NCBI GenBank assembly: GCA_907164885.2
Contig: OU015490.1
Location: 203,613,661 to 203,677,660 of the forward strand
Direction: 5' to 3'
Source: Dolomedes plantarius
Lineage: Eukaryota; Arthropoda; Arachnida; Araneae; Dolomedidae
Length of the DNA stretch: 64,000 bases
Positions 1 through 33,200 of this stretch are shown here, one piece after another; position 1 is the stretch's first letter; each line of letters begins with the position of its first letter. The position numbers and the translations under genes are program-made. Below the pieces are notes generated by a model. The model was given only the letters and a program-made list of their open reading frames with translations. It was not told where the DNA came from and searched no databases.

Positions 1-162
1 CTGATCTAGTCAATTATTTCTTTCCAAGAAGGTTTAAGACATTTGAAGAATGTAACAACTTTTGTAAGTATAAAAAGTATTCTAAAAAGAAAAGAAAAAT
101 CATGTTTTGTTTTCAAAGTTTCTGTTATCTTACTGAAGTGTGGTTTCAGTCAAACATATAAC

Positions 163-333
163 GGCCTGTTCACACTGAATCCGGAGCAATACGTAGCGTC
201 AACGTTAAAAATTTTAACCAATCACAGAGCTAAATTCAATGACTACGTGATATGTCAAAACAATCACAGGTCATGTCAACAATGTCGGAGCCAACGTGGT
301 AACGTAACACAACGAGATGCAATGTGAACAGGC
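163..333. mobile_element. 171-bp MITE, PIF/Harbinger-like
   Basis: A short element starts GGCCTGTTCACA and ends with the inverted form TGTGAACAGGC. No coding capacity is visible. The termini resemble those of the MITE at 13941-14117, so both probably belong to one nonautonomous family. The Harbinger label rests only on the look of the TIR; the target duplication is unclear. Confidence 0.55.
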
Positions 334-1042
334 TTCAAAAGTTATTGATAATACAAATTATCTTAAATACGCATATCCTGTTTGCATCTATAGCACTTAT
401 TGTCGAAAGGTTTTTAAAAAGTATAAAATATTGCCTGAAATCAATTTAATTAGTTGGATATTTCAAACATATTTTTCATATTTGATTTTCGTAGAATTCT
501 TTTAATACTATGACGAATTAAAAATTGAGAATAGTCTTAATATCATAATTCGTTGAGTCCCTGCGAAATCCCATCGTACTTCTTAAAATTTTCTCGAGAA
601 TGAAATTTTACGAATCAGACACTCATTTGCCATACAGAAAAGTCATTTTATGAAATGGAAAATGTAAAAACTAAAATTCTTACCATAAAGGGAAACATTT
701 GACATAAAGGGAAACCCACCCAAATAACAAGTGTCGCAGAAATGGCGACACTACGAATAAAATTTTGAATACGAATATTGGAGCGATCTATGGGTATACG
801 GAAACCGAATAAAAGAAATATGAATACGAATAATGTAAGGGGGTACTAATCCCTACTTCCAAAACCTTCAATCCATACGGCGAGAGAGGCACACATCAAA
901 TAAGAACATAGCCATATGTACCATACGCAATCAACTTTATTCTCTTCTACATCTAAAAATTGGCAATTTCTTTTTTACTGTTGTCATACATGAGAATGTT
1001 ACTTTACGGTTATTTTGCTTTATCTGCTGCCACTCGACAGAA
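334..1042. other. Noncoding stretch, probably intron
   Basis: This stretch is AT-rich with no recognisable exon or RNA gene. A small inverted repeat sits at about 731-751 (GTGTCGC and its complement around a short loop). It lies upstream of the first visible phospholipase C exon and is probably intronic. Confidence 0.4.
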
Positions 1043-1044
1043 TA

Positions 1045-2339
1045 CAGAAGGTCGTTCGCACTTTATGGAAACGATTTTGATAGTTACGTTATATGTATAA
1101 ATGCAGTATTTTATGCGGTGATTTGCTTCTATCGGATAGCCATGGTTCTTGACAATAGCTCGAATTTTCAATGAAAGTAAATTTTTGCTTAGTATTGTTA
1201 TGTCAGTTTTACCTCATTCCTCTTAGACCGTTTTCCAAAGTCCGTTAAGTGTTCTAAGATGCCGTTTTCCTAAGGTTCGTATTAAAAAACCGAAATCTCA
1301 AAAGTCCATTGGAGAAGAGTCTAATTTTACAAGTATTTCATTAAATGGGATACATTTTATTCCTGTTTCTGATTCTTTCTTTGCTAAATAAGCTGCAGTT
1401 GATTTAGACGTGTGACTAGAGGCTTTGTCCATATGAAGCTCAACTTTATCAATGTCCTTTCCATATAAGGCTGGAATTTCTTCTTCAAAATTTGGTTCTA
1501 AAATATTCTGCTGATAGTAGAGTGAATTAATTGTGGCTTTACTTAAGACTCTTTTAATTTTTAATTTGCCGTTGTAGCAAAATCCTGCTACTATTATGAA
1601 CTCCTTTGAGAACTTTTCTGTACACTGATGTAGCCATTTCGTACGGTCATTCCCGTCAGTTGGACAATAGAAAATTGATCTTTTTTATCACAGTCACTTA
1701 AATACACCCATGCCCCATCGAGTGTTACCACAAATTTGCATTTTCCAGCAGCTAGGTTTTTTCATATAATTTTCTACAATTTGTTTTCCTTTCAGCAGTA
1801 TGCTTTGACAAAAGCAGAGGAACTTTAGGTTTAAACATCTTTTTTAACTTCAAATCTTTATGAATGATTTTACTTACAGTGCCAGAAGACATTCCTAGTT
1901 TCGATGCAATGGATCTTTGAGCCGGCGTATTTTCTTTTAGGATCAGAGACTTCACTTTCTTGATATTTACCTGCGTTTGAACAGTCTTAGGATGAGGTTT
2001 AGTTTTCATGTTTTCATTTTTACTTTCAGTTAGACGTTTTTTCCCTTTCAAATTTAATATATTATAAATACCTATTTTTTAAAATGCCATAACCGCAATT
2101 TTTACACCGCTTTATAATTTGTTGATACGAATATTTCTCCCCAGAAAGTGCAGTTACGTAACCTTCGAGCCATCTATCAATTTTAGGAGCTATTTTCAAA
2201 ATAAATCTTTTATTTTGCATTCCAATCAAAGCAAAACAATAGCAGTCAATTATTCTGAAGTTGCCAAATTTTTATCTCAAAATGCAAACGCCAAAAACAA
2301 ATTACAAAATCGTTTCCATAAAGAGCGAATGACCTTCTG
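1045..2339 (-). mobile_element. Mariner-like DNA transposon, decayed
   Basis: This is a 1295-bp element with inverted ends. The left end begins CAGAAGGTCGTTCGC and the right end is its near-perfect complement, with about 30 bp of matching TIR. TA dinucleotides flank it at 1043-1044 and 2340-2341, the duplication expected for the Tc1/mariner superfamily. It encodes a broken transposase on the minus strand. Length, TIR and TA duplication all fit a mariner-type element. Confidence 0.85.
1180..2051 (-). pseudogene. Mariner-like transposase, broken
   Basis: On the minus strand the N-terminal third (2051-1752) is a helix-turn-helix region with the motif IASKLGMSSGTVSKI, typical of mariner DNA-binding domains. 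After a frameshift near 1752 the frame continues with TLDGAWVYL, then HMDKASSHTSK and SPMDF, followed by an in-frame stop. A downstream remnant reads LGKRHLRTLNGLWKTV and later VKNHGYPIE. The second and third catalytic aspartates are about 40 residues apart, so a D,D41D-like mariner lineage is likely. Frameshift and stops make it nonfunctional. Confidence 0.8.
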
Positions 2340-2341
2340 TA

Positions 2342-3776
2342 TAACGTTGCGGTTATAATGGCAAGCGCTAGCAGCGTTTCATATAAAATAATCTACAGTT
2401 AATAAAAGAAAAACTTCTAGCAGTCACTAGCCCCCTCTACCGGGCTTTTCGGAAGAACAAGTAAAAAATATTAATTTAACACTCTACCTGTGTATGTTTG
2501 TGTGCATGTGTCTTAGAAATGCATAGAAACGAAAAGAATCATTTTGCAAACATATCCATAAAGGAAACCAAAATTTGTAATGGTAAAGACAGTTTCATAT
2601 AAGCCAACGTAGTTGATATTAAGTGTTCAAATGTTTTTCATTATATACACATTCCAAACTGAAAAAAAAAAGAAACCATATCTCTGTTCTGTAGAATTTT
2701 CCTATAGAAAGATTTTTTTTCTTCTTTCTTTTTGTAACTATTGTAAATATGTAAAAGTTTCAACAAACGGATTTAATTTGAAAACCTGTAAAATAAAACA
2801 TTTAAAAACTCAAAAATGACTGTAAATAGTTCATATTTGTTTAGATAAAAAATTTTGGTATGTAAACAAAATTTGGTGCATAAAATGTTCCGAATATGGC
2901 GATGGATCTTCTCGTAAATATCGTTCAATTTCGTTAAAGGGATTGTGGACATTACGAAGCGATTTTTGAAATTTTGACCTCAGAGATATGAAATTTTGCA
3001 TATATATTCAGTAAAGTATATCTATATCAAACACCATGTAACATTTTTTAAATATGTAATTTTTTTTCATATTTTGAAAATTAAAATTATTACTATTTTT
3101 TAAATGTTCCCTGCGGTCCAATTTTTAACTTCCCCCCTTAATTTTGCATTTATATTGCTTATAAATATATTTTGAAAAGGGTTATGCATTACTTTGTGCT
3201 TTCGTTGCATAGTTAATTTTTAGGATATATTTTTATGCTTGTACTCTGAATTTTCGTGTAATGTTTGTACTTTTCTACCCTTTAGTTAAACTTTGATAAT
3301 CTAAATGATGTCGAAACCTGAAATTGATACATAACTTTATTTTAATGTATTAGAGGAGTCTTTATTATAAATGTTACAAAATTTCGTCAAAAATTATGAC
3401 GCAAGGAGCATGTCAAAGACTTGCAAATCTGGAAATTACTCATTTTGAGAAAATGCCATTTAAAAGATGTTTTTTCACTTACCTTTAATGCTTACTTTTC
3501 TGAAGCCACCAAGTTTTCATTTTATTTTTCACTGCATATATTAAATGCATTTTATTCCAATATTTACATTTTTTAAAATATTAATACACCTAATAAAAAT
3601 AACGGTGCTTGTCCAATTTTGGGTAATTTGTAAGTCTACCAGCCCCCTAAACGAAAATTATCTATGTAAAGGCTGGTGAAGGTATATCCTTGACGCTTGT
3701 ATTATTACAATGCCTGAGTAGAAGAACAATGTTGAACTTGAGCACATTTAATAACTGTAAATGACCTTAATCTTTT
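2342..3776. other. AT-rich noncoding stretch
   Basis: There is no exon, RNA gene or transposon end that I can defend here. The sequence is AT-rich, with scattered homopolymer runs and no long repeats within the window. It is probably intronic or upstream sequence of the phospholipase C gene. Confidence 0.35.
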
Positions 3777-4461
3777 TATATATATTTCTTCTGTCCGTGT
3801 GTATGTCACTGAACTCCTCCTAAACGGCTGGACTGATTTTAAGGAAATTTTGTATGTGCGATTAAGTTGATTCGAGAATGGTTTAGATTCACAATTTGAT
3901 CCGATAGAAAATGTTTTTTTAATTAATTTACTTATTTATGTGTTGTTGTTGACCTTTGGTTAGTTTAGGTACACAATTGGATCCGGTAGGCAGCGCTGCA
4001 ATCGCGTTTCATATTTTTTTTTCCTTAATTTTGTGATGTATACACGTGCATTCAATAATTGGATCCGGTAGGCAGTGCTGCAATCGCGTTACAGAATTTT
4101 TTTTTTATTTTCCTGAATTTTAATGCTGTATACACGTGCATTGAATAACAGTTAACTTAAGTTGCAAATTTAAATTGTCAATTCTCATTTGATTCTATGC
4201 AGCTTTTGAAGTATTGAACAGCTCATTGATTAGTCATACTAATAGCCATATTTATGAAATTTCGTCCACATTCTTGCTAATTTTAAGATAGGTCAAGTTG
4301 TGATAACTGTACGCGTGGTGGTGTAAGGTTTTTTAAAAATAATTTTTTTAACATATTTTTCCATCAAAACGATCCAAACAAGTTATAGTTTATTAAAATA
4401 ATTTTATGATTTTTGGATTTACAACGTTTGAACAGCAAAACGTCTGTCGGGTCCGCTAATA
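3777..4461. repeat. Interspersed nonautonomous repeat with internal duplication
   Basis: The segment opens after a short TA run with a phrase (AAACGGCTGGACTGATTTTA) that resembles arthropod interspersed repeats. It closes with ACGTCTGTCGGGTCCGCTAA, also a familiar repeat end. Inside, a block containing ATTGGATCCGGTAGGCAG occurs twice about 82 bp apart (from about 3975 and 4057), each followed by a poly-T stretch and TATACACGTGCATT. No open frame. Class not assigned. Confidence 0.5.
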
Positions 4462-4685
4462 TTTGTATAATTTTTTAACATTTTCAGAAATGTGCCTTAT
4501 TAGCTCCATTTGCTTGAATTTATTTTCCTTTAAATAAACGAATGGAAATTGCAAAACTCCTCACCCTTGGGTTAATAGCGTGTTAGCATTCACATTTTAA
4601 CTTCCGCATGGATCCTGCGATAAATAGTGCTTCAGATCATCGATGCACGCAATGGAATTTTATGTCTGAGTAATTTCCTTTCTAG

Positions 4686-25947
<21,262 letters not shown>

Positions 25948-26295
25948 GCTTAAATTTGAATCACTAGACTCACTTAGTATATTTACATTAGAGGAAATTT
26001 ATCACCAACATCACCCACTCCAAGAATGCCTTTATCAAAGAGCTTTGATATCAAACAGATTTTGTACATAGCATAAAGGAATTTTCAGAGATAAAGATCC
26101 TTCAGTTTAAATAATTTTTCTTTTCTTGGATCATATTTAACGTCATATTTTAGAAAAAAAATTATTTTTATAGATTTGTTAAAAAGAAAGTCTTAAAGTA
26201 TCAAAACTATTGTTGATTTTTTTGTATTTTCTTGGCAAATGCCAAAACTTTACGGACAATTTGTATTTTTATTCTACCTCTAATCTTTAATGGTA

Positions 26296-26612
26296 CAGTC
26301 GAACCCCGTTATAGTGAACCCGGTATATAACGAACGAAAATTTTGGTCTCGCCGTTTTCCTGTTGTACATAATTTAATTAGTATTGTGTCAGTTTAATGT
26401 AAGCGATTTTAGTCGATTTTATTCATTAATGATCATTTTTAATAGATTTTATAATTTTTTAATAGATCATTATTGAATACACATTGCAACTAATGAGTTA
26501 TACATTTCGTGAACTCTAGCATTTTTCTTAACCGTTCGGATATAGCGAACCACCGGATAAAGCGAAAAAAACCTTTGGTCCCAAGAAGTACGTTATAACG
26601 GGGGTTCGACTG
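26296..26612. mobile_element. 317-bp pogo-type MITE
   Basis: The ends CAGTCGAACCCCGTTATA and its complement are nearly perfect inverted repeats. The left target is TA; the right has become TT. It lies in the presumed PLC 3' UTR. Confidence 0.75.
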
Positions 26613-26784
26613 TTCTAAGATTATCCACAAAGATTAACCGCCCGAGGGTAATCGGGAGCACAGTGTAATTGGCTATAGCTATATTCATTTCTTTCATATA
26701 TTCATTTCCTATAATATTTGTTTCCTTTAGTAAATTTATGCATTTTAAGCCCTACAACGTCTTCAGAATTTAAATAATTGTGAT

Positions 26785-26790
26785 AATAAA
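26785..26790 (+). promoter_or_regulatory. Candidate poly(A) signal of the PLC gene
   Basis: An AATAAA hexamer lies 838 bp after the PLC stop codon. If used, the 3' UTR would include the MITE at 26296-26612. No GT-rich downstream element is clear, so this is only a candidate. Confidence 0.35.
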
Positions 26791-26799
26791 GTTGCAATT

Positions 26800-27662
26800 T
26801 AATTAAAAAGTATCTGCTATTAAACGAAGATTATAGAGAAAAAGCTAATTAAAAAGTTGGGTATTCACCCATAACTACAAAAGTTAGACCTTCTACCACA
26901 CTTCTTCTTTGTTTTCAATTAAAATTAACAAATATACGAAGGAAAATTTTATTAAATATATTTGCAGCTTTTCTGATGTATATGACGTGGTTGTTGAAAC
27001 ATTACGATCTCGTCATGGAAACCATAAAGTCTTTCATAGAAAGTGTGCATTAGTAAGGAATAATTTCCGAGTTTATAAATTTTGAAAATATTTAACATTT
27101 ATTCATCCTCCTGAAGTTCGACCTATCAGATTGACTTTTTCATATATATTTATAATATTTTTCATCCTGCTTTGAAACTTCACACTCCTAATGCCATAAG
27201 AGAAAACTTTTCTCTACAGCCATCATATTTTTTTTACCATTATGTAAGGAAAGTATCAAATAAGAGAAGAAAAGTATTTTTGATGTTTGATATTTTCGTA
27301 TATTTTAGTAAAATGTGTATTTTTACGGCACAATGCTTTAAAAAATTGTTCATTCCAAAGCAAAGAATTGTAAAAATGGAAAAAAATTGTAATTATTGTA
27401 AATTATACATTTTGTAGAAATTAAAATGTCTCTTTGAGCGATGTTTTTCTTTTCATGTGTCATAGAGGCTATTTCATAGTTATAGAGGCTTTTTTTAACA
27501 CATTAACACACCATCACATTTTAAACGAATACTTGTCGCTCTGGTACAGCGTTTTCCGACCTTTTTCTAACCTTGTAACCCTTGGTAACATTTTTCCACT
27601 GATTCTACCCCGGAATCTGAGTATCGAAGCCCCCTGAAGAGATTTTGCAAATCGTCGTGTTT
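26800..27662. other. AT-rich intergenic sequence
   Basis: No gene, RNA or transposon boundary that I can support lies here. Short open frames have AT-driven composition and no recognisable motif. Confidence 0.35.
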
Positions 27663-27836
27663 TTAAGGTACCCGACTACATTTAAAACGTCAGTTTTGAT
27701 TAAAATTCCGATTCTTATTCCTGATTCTTGAGACATGATCAGCTTCTGTTCTGTTTAAATCACTCTCATTTCATATCTAATGAGCTTAGAAAATAAAATA
27801 AAAGTTGATTTAGAAACTGAAATTTACATTCTTTAA

Positions 27837-29845
27837 GTCTGCAATGTACTAACCCTATTGGATTCGCTCACCTCAATGTTAACCTATGGAGAAAATTTGT
27901 CCAGTGATTGCTGACTTGGATTTAAAGATATTAATTAAAAAAGGTACTCCGTAATAGAGAAAGAAATATTACACTTTGGGACATTTTTCGCTTTTTTAAT
28001 GCAAATAAAATTTTTAAATTGAAATTATTCGGGGAAAAAATCTGGAGCAATCTGTTTTAAAAGCTCATAATTTCCTTTGGCGGACGAAATTTATAAAATG
28101 AATCCTGTCGCAAGTTCAGGCTATCTGAAAATATCATTTTTATCTAGTAACACTAGCCAACAGTGAAAATGTAACAAGAACAAAATGAGTTGTTCTGTAC
28201 TAAATAGACCACGCTGATCAGGAAAACGACCATGAAAATCCCCGATTAGCTCTAGTTTTCGATATATGAGGGGAGGGGGTCGTATCAGTTAATGATAAGC
28301 ATTTCCTTTGAGCCTTCCCGATATTGCTTTCGAAATTCCGTGGATGGTAAAAAACATGACGTTATCCCCTTACGAAAACACACAACAACATAAAATCATA
28401 CAATGTGAGTTGAATGATCTGGTAAGAGATTTACAATTACCTAACGGTAAAGCTTAAATGTTGGCATCTAAACTGCGTCAATGGTATTGTCTTGACCAGA
28501 CGGTAAATGTGACTGTGTTCCGTGACCGCCATACTCCATCCTTCAGTTATTTCAACAGTGAAAATAATTTGGTATTTTGTAGTAACATAGACGGTCTCAT
28601 GGCAGGTATGAAAATTGACTACAAAATATATGAATGGAGACTGTTCATCGATTTATCAAAGTTAAGTCTAAAAACTGTCCTTCTGCATAATGCAAATGTG
28701 TTTCCATCTGTTCCGATTGGTTACACAGCTTACATGAAAGAAACGTATGAGAACATGAAGCAAATTATGCACAGTAAACTATGACAAGTTTAAGTGGCAA
28801 ATTTCTGGTGATCTAAAAGTCATCGCCATTTTACTTGGCCTGCAACAAGATTATACCTAATTCTGTTGTTTTTGTGTTTATGGGACAGCCGTGCAATGGC
28901 ACGTCGCTACAGACAGGAAGATTAGCCTGTGCGTCAATCAGTTAAACCTGGAACACACGATGTTTTATATGAACCACTCATCGAATCAAGCAAAATTATA
29001 CTCCCTGATCTTCATGTAAAACTGTGCCTTATGAAAAACTTCGTAAAAACGATGGATAAGACTGGGGAAGCATTTTTGTATTTGTCTACGAAATTTCCAC
29101 GTTTCAGTGAAGCCAAGATAAAAGAGGGGGGTTTTCGTTGGTCCACAGGTACGCAAACTGTTTAAGGATGAATATTTCAATAATATTCTCAAAGGTGAGG
29201 AGAAGTTAGCCTGGGATTCCTTTGTTCAAATGTCCAACAACTTCTATGGAGATCATGAGGCAGAAAACTATAAGGATCTTGTGGAAAATCTTCTGCAATG
29301 CTACGATAGACTGGGGTGTAACATGTATTTAAAGTTACACTTCTTACATTCACACTTGGACTTCTTCCCCGAAAACTGTGATGCTGTTAGCGACGAACAT
29401 GGCAAACGCTTCCACCAAGAAATTTCGGACATGGAAGAAAGATATCAGGGAAAGTGGAGTGAATCAATGTTAGCGGATTACTGCTGGACGCTCATCAGGC
29501 AATAACCAGCAACAGAATACAAAAGGCAGGCAAAGCGATTGCGCCATCAGTGGCCTTCCTCCGAGGGAGAACTACAAGATAAATACATGCATAAGCTTTT
29601 AAGGACAATTCTGAAATGCTTCAATAACTAAAAAACGAGAGCTAAACTTGCATTTTCATTATCATTTCCGTGTTCAGCACCCTTGAAAACATAACGATGA
29701 ACTGTTTTTATCAATGTTCCAGAAAAAAAGTTAAATTTTGTTGGCTAGTGAAATTAGCATTTGTGTAGCTGTAAATAGTAGACAAATTTTCTCCATAGAT
29801 TAACATTGAGGTGAGAGAATCCAATAGGGTTAGTACATTGCAGAC
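27837..29845 (+). mobile_element. 2.0-kb TTAA-flanked DNA element with unassigned protein
   Basis: TTAA occurs at 27833-27836 and 29846-29849. The TIR of about 68 bp begins GTCTGCAATGTACTAACCCT and is almost identical at both ends. The target matches TTAA in the uninterrupted repeat copy at 58240-58908, which confirms TTAA insertion. It carries a broken gene (28458-29630) of unknown family. TTAA targets are used by piggyBac and Kolobok superfamilies; which of them, if either, is not determined. Deletion relatives are at 18056-18505 and 49983-50180. Confidence 0.8.
28458..29630 (+). pseudogene. Protein of the TTAA element, frameshifted; possible transposase
   Basis: Three frames in order carry one protein: 28458-28784 (VTVFRDRHTPSFSYF, EWRLFIDLSKLSLKTVLLHN, IGYTAYMKETYENMK), about 28929-29165 (RQSVKPGTHDVLYEPLIESS, KTMDKTGEAFLYLSTKFP) and 29182-29505 (KLAWDSFVQMSNNF, NYKDLVENLLQCYDRLGCNM, HFLHSHLDFFPENC, SDEHGKRFHQEISDMEERYQ, ADYCWTLIRQ). 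Acidic residues in DLSK, HLDFFPE and SDEHGERFH-like motifs could be catalytic. I recall similar multi-copy hypothetical proteins from arthropods, often left unnamed; position inside a TIR element suggests a transposase. At least two frameshifts make this copy dead. Confidence 0.65.
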
Positions 29846-30290
29846 TTAAAGAATGTAAATTTCAGTTTCTAAATCTACTTAAATTTTATTTTCTTCGCTC
29901 ATTAGATATGAAATGAGAGTGATTTAAACAGAACAGGAGCTGATCATTTCAATGCAAGTGAAAACTTGAATTGTGTATTCTGAAGAACTTATGTATTTTT
30001 CACCGAAAATGTATATGAAAATTTGTGATATCTCAAAATAAAATCATGATATGTCTATGAAATTTTTCAGGTTTTTTTTATAGTACTAAGAATGTAAGGA
30101 ACTACAGATTTGGCTCTAGGTATATAATTTGTTGATTTATTGATCTATAGCTGTATTTTTTTAAAAATCTCACGAGAAATGACTGAAATTGTGCCTGTAA
30201 TATCATATAACGACCTTCTTCTTCTTTTTTTCAAATTAAAGATCTCGAGATATCGATTAGGTTATAGTTCATTACACTCAGGTTCATTTA

Positions 30291-33200
30291 TGCGTCGGTC
30301 AGGAGTTGCAAGCGGGTCATCTACTTGGAAGGCAGCTATGCTAACCATTATACCACCGAAGCTCCGTATCAGTCACTCATGGTTTATTCTAAAAGACCAG
30401 AAAGACAGTACGCTTTGATGAAATCGAGGAAAAGGGAAGATACGCTGTATATTATTAGCGAAAAAAAGAACACTTATATAGAAATCCAGTTTACATTCTT
30501 AATAAAGAAAATAATTAACTTCAATCTAAACATTGTCACTGTTGATGCAAATTCTTGTCTTTTTGAACATGCATTAGAAAAAAATGCGAAGAAAAAGGGC
30601 AAAATTATCCTTGCGTCGGCCGGGAGTCGAACCGGGTCAACTACTTCGAAGGCAGCTATGCTAACCGTTATTCCACCGACGCTCCACACTAGTCACTCAA
30701 TGTTTTATCTAAAAGATCAAAAACACAGTCAGCTTTGATGAAATCGGGGAAAAGGGAAGATGCCCTGTATCTTAGCAGCAAAGCAAAGAACACTTTTATA
30801 GAAATCCAGTTTACGTTCTCAATTAAGAAAATAATTAACTTCAACCTAAATATTGTCAATGTTGATAAAAATTCTTGTCTATTTGAACATGCATAAGTAA
30901 AAATATACGACGATAAACGGGAAAACCAAACTTGCATCGACCGGGAGTTGAAACCGGGTCAACTGCTTGGAAGGCAGATATGTTAAACGTTATACAACCA
31001 AACCTTCGTACGAGTCACTCATGGTTTTGTCTAAAATGCCAGAAAGACAGTCAGCTTTGATAAAATCACGGTGAAGGGAAGACACGGTGTATCTTAGCAG
31101 CGATGCACAAAACACTTTTATAGAAATCCAGTTTACGTTCTTAATTAAAAAAACAATTAGCTTCAACCTAAACATTGTCAGTGTTGATGCAAATTCTTGT
31201 TTTTTCGAACATGCATAAGTAAAAAATGCAAATAAAAAGGGCAAAAACATCATTACACAGGCCGGGAGTCGAACCCGGGTCAACTGCTTGTAAGGCAGCT
31301 ATGCTGACAGTCATACCACCAACGCTCCACGTCAGTCACTCATGGTTTTGTTTAAAAGACCAGAAAGACAGTCAGCTTCAATGAAATCGACGTAAAGGAA
31401 AGACGTGGTGGTGTATCTTAGCAGCGAAGCAGAGAACACTTTTATAGAAATCCAGTTTATGCTCTTAATTAAGAAAATAAATAACTTAAACCTAAACATT
31501 TTCAGTATTGATGTCAATTCTTGTCTTTTTCAACATACATCAGTAAAATAATGTTATGAAAAATGCATAAAACATCCATGCGTCGATTGCTAGTCGAAAC
31601 CAGGTGAACTGCTTGGAAGGCAGCTATGCTGACAGTCATACCAACGACGCTCCACGTCAGTCACTCATGGTTTTGTTTAAAAGACTAGAAAGACAGTCAT
31701 CTTCAATGAAATCGAGGTAAAGGGAAGACGCGGTGTATCTTAGCAGCGAAGCAGAGAACACTTTTATAGAAATCCAGTTTATGTATTTAATTAAGAAAAT
31801 AAATAACATAAACCTAAACATTTTCAGTATTAAAGTCAATTCTTGTCTTTTTGAACATACAACAGTAAAATAATGTTATGAAAAATGCATAAAACATCCA
31901 CGCGTCGGCCGAGTCAAACCCGGGTCAAATATTTGGTAGGCAGCTATGCTAACCGTTATGCCACCGATGCTCCACGCCAGCCATTCAATGTTTAGTCTAA
32001 ACGACCAAAAACGTAGTCAGCTTTGGTGAAATCGAGGTAAAGGGAAGATGCGCTGTTTCTTAGTAGCAAAGCAAAAAAAACTTATATAGAACTCCAGTTT
32101 AAATTCTAAATTAAGAAAATAATTAAATTCAACCTAAACATTGTCAGTGTTGATGCAATTTCTTGTCTTTCTCAACTTGCATAATTAAAAAAATCCCAAG
32201 AAAATTGGTAAAAACATCCTTACGTCGGCCGGGAGTATAACCAAGGTCAAATGCTTGGAAGGTAACTTAGCTAATCAATATACCACCCACAAACCATATC
32301 AGTCACTCATGGTTTTGAATAAAAGATCAGAAAGATAGTCAGCTTTCATGAAATCGAAGTAAAGGGAAGACGCAGTGTATCTTTGCAGCGATGCAAAGAA
32401 CACTTTTTAGAAATTCAGATTATGTAAGAAAATGAATAACTTAAACCTAAACATTTCCAGTATTGATGTCAATTCTTGTCTTTTTGAACATTCATAAGTA
32501 AAAGAATGTAAAGAAAAGTGGCAATAAAATCCTTGCGTCGGCGGGGAATCGAACCCGGGTCAACTGCTTGGAAGGCAGCCATGCTAACTGTTATACCACC
32601 GATGCCCCACGTCAGCCACTCAAGCTATTGTCTAAAAGGCCAGAAAAACAGTCAGCTTTGATGAAATCGAGGGAAAGGGAAGATGCGCTGTATCTTAGCA
32701 GCGAAGCAAAATACACATATCTAGAGTTTCAGTTTACGTACTTAATTAAGAAAATAATTTACTACAACCTAAACATTGTCAGTATTGATGTAAATTCTTG
32801 TCTTTTTGAACATGCAGAAGTAAAAAGTACCACCGAAATGCATAAGTACCACCGACGCTCCACACAAGTCACTCAAGGTTTTCTTTATAAGACTAGAAAG
32901 ACAGTCATCTTTGATGAAATCGAGGAATATGGAAGATAATCTGTATCTCAGCAGCGAAGCAAAGAACACTTTTACAGAAATCTAGTTTATATTCTTAATT
33001 AAAACAAAATTTAACGTCAACCTAAACATTGTCAGTGATGATGCAAATTCTTGTCTTTTTGAACATTTATAAGTAAAAAAATGCAATGAAAAATTTCAAA
33101 AATATCCTTGCGTCGAACCCGGGTCAAGTGCTTGGAAGGCAGCTATGCTAACCGTTATACCACCGACGCTCCTCAGCAGTAACTCATGGTTTTGTCTAAA

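Larger units (their letters stand above)
27667..30290 (+). mobile_element. TTAA-bounded repeat, right end lost at the tRNA array
   Basis: The left end TTAA-GGTACCCGACTACATTT matches the complete 669-bp element at 58240-58908. The homology resumes after the nested element (29850-30290), with CATGATATGTCTATGAAATT and GATATCGATTAG. It stops abruptly where the tRNA array starts. The nested 2.0-kb element has split it at an internal TTAA. Confidence 0.7.
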
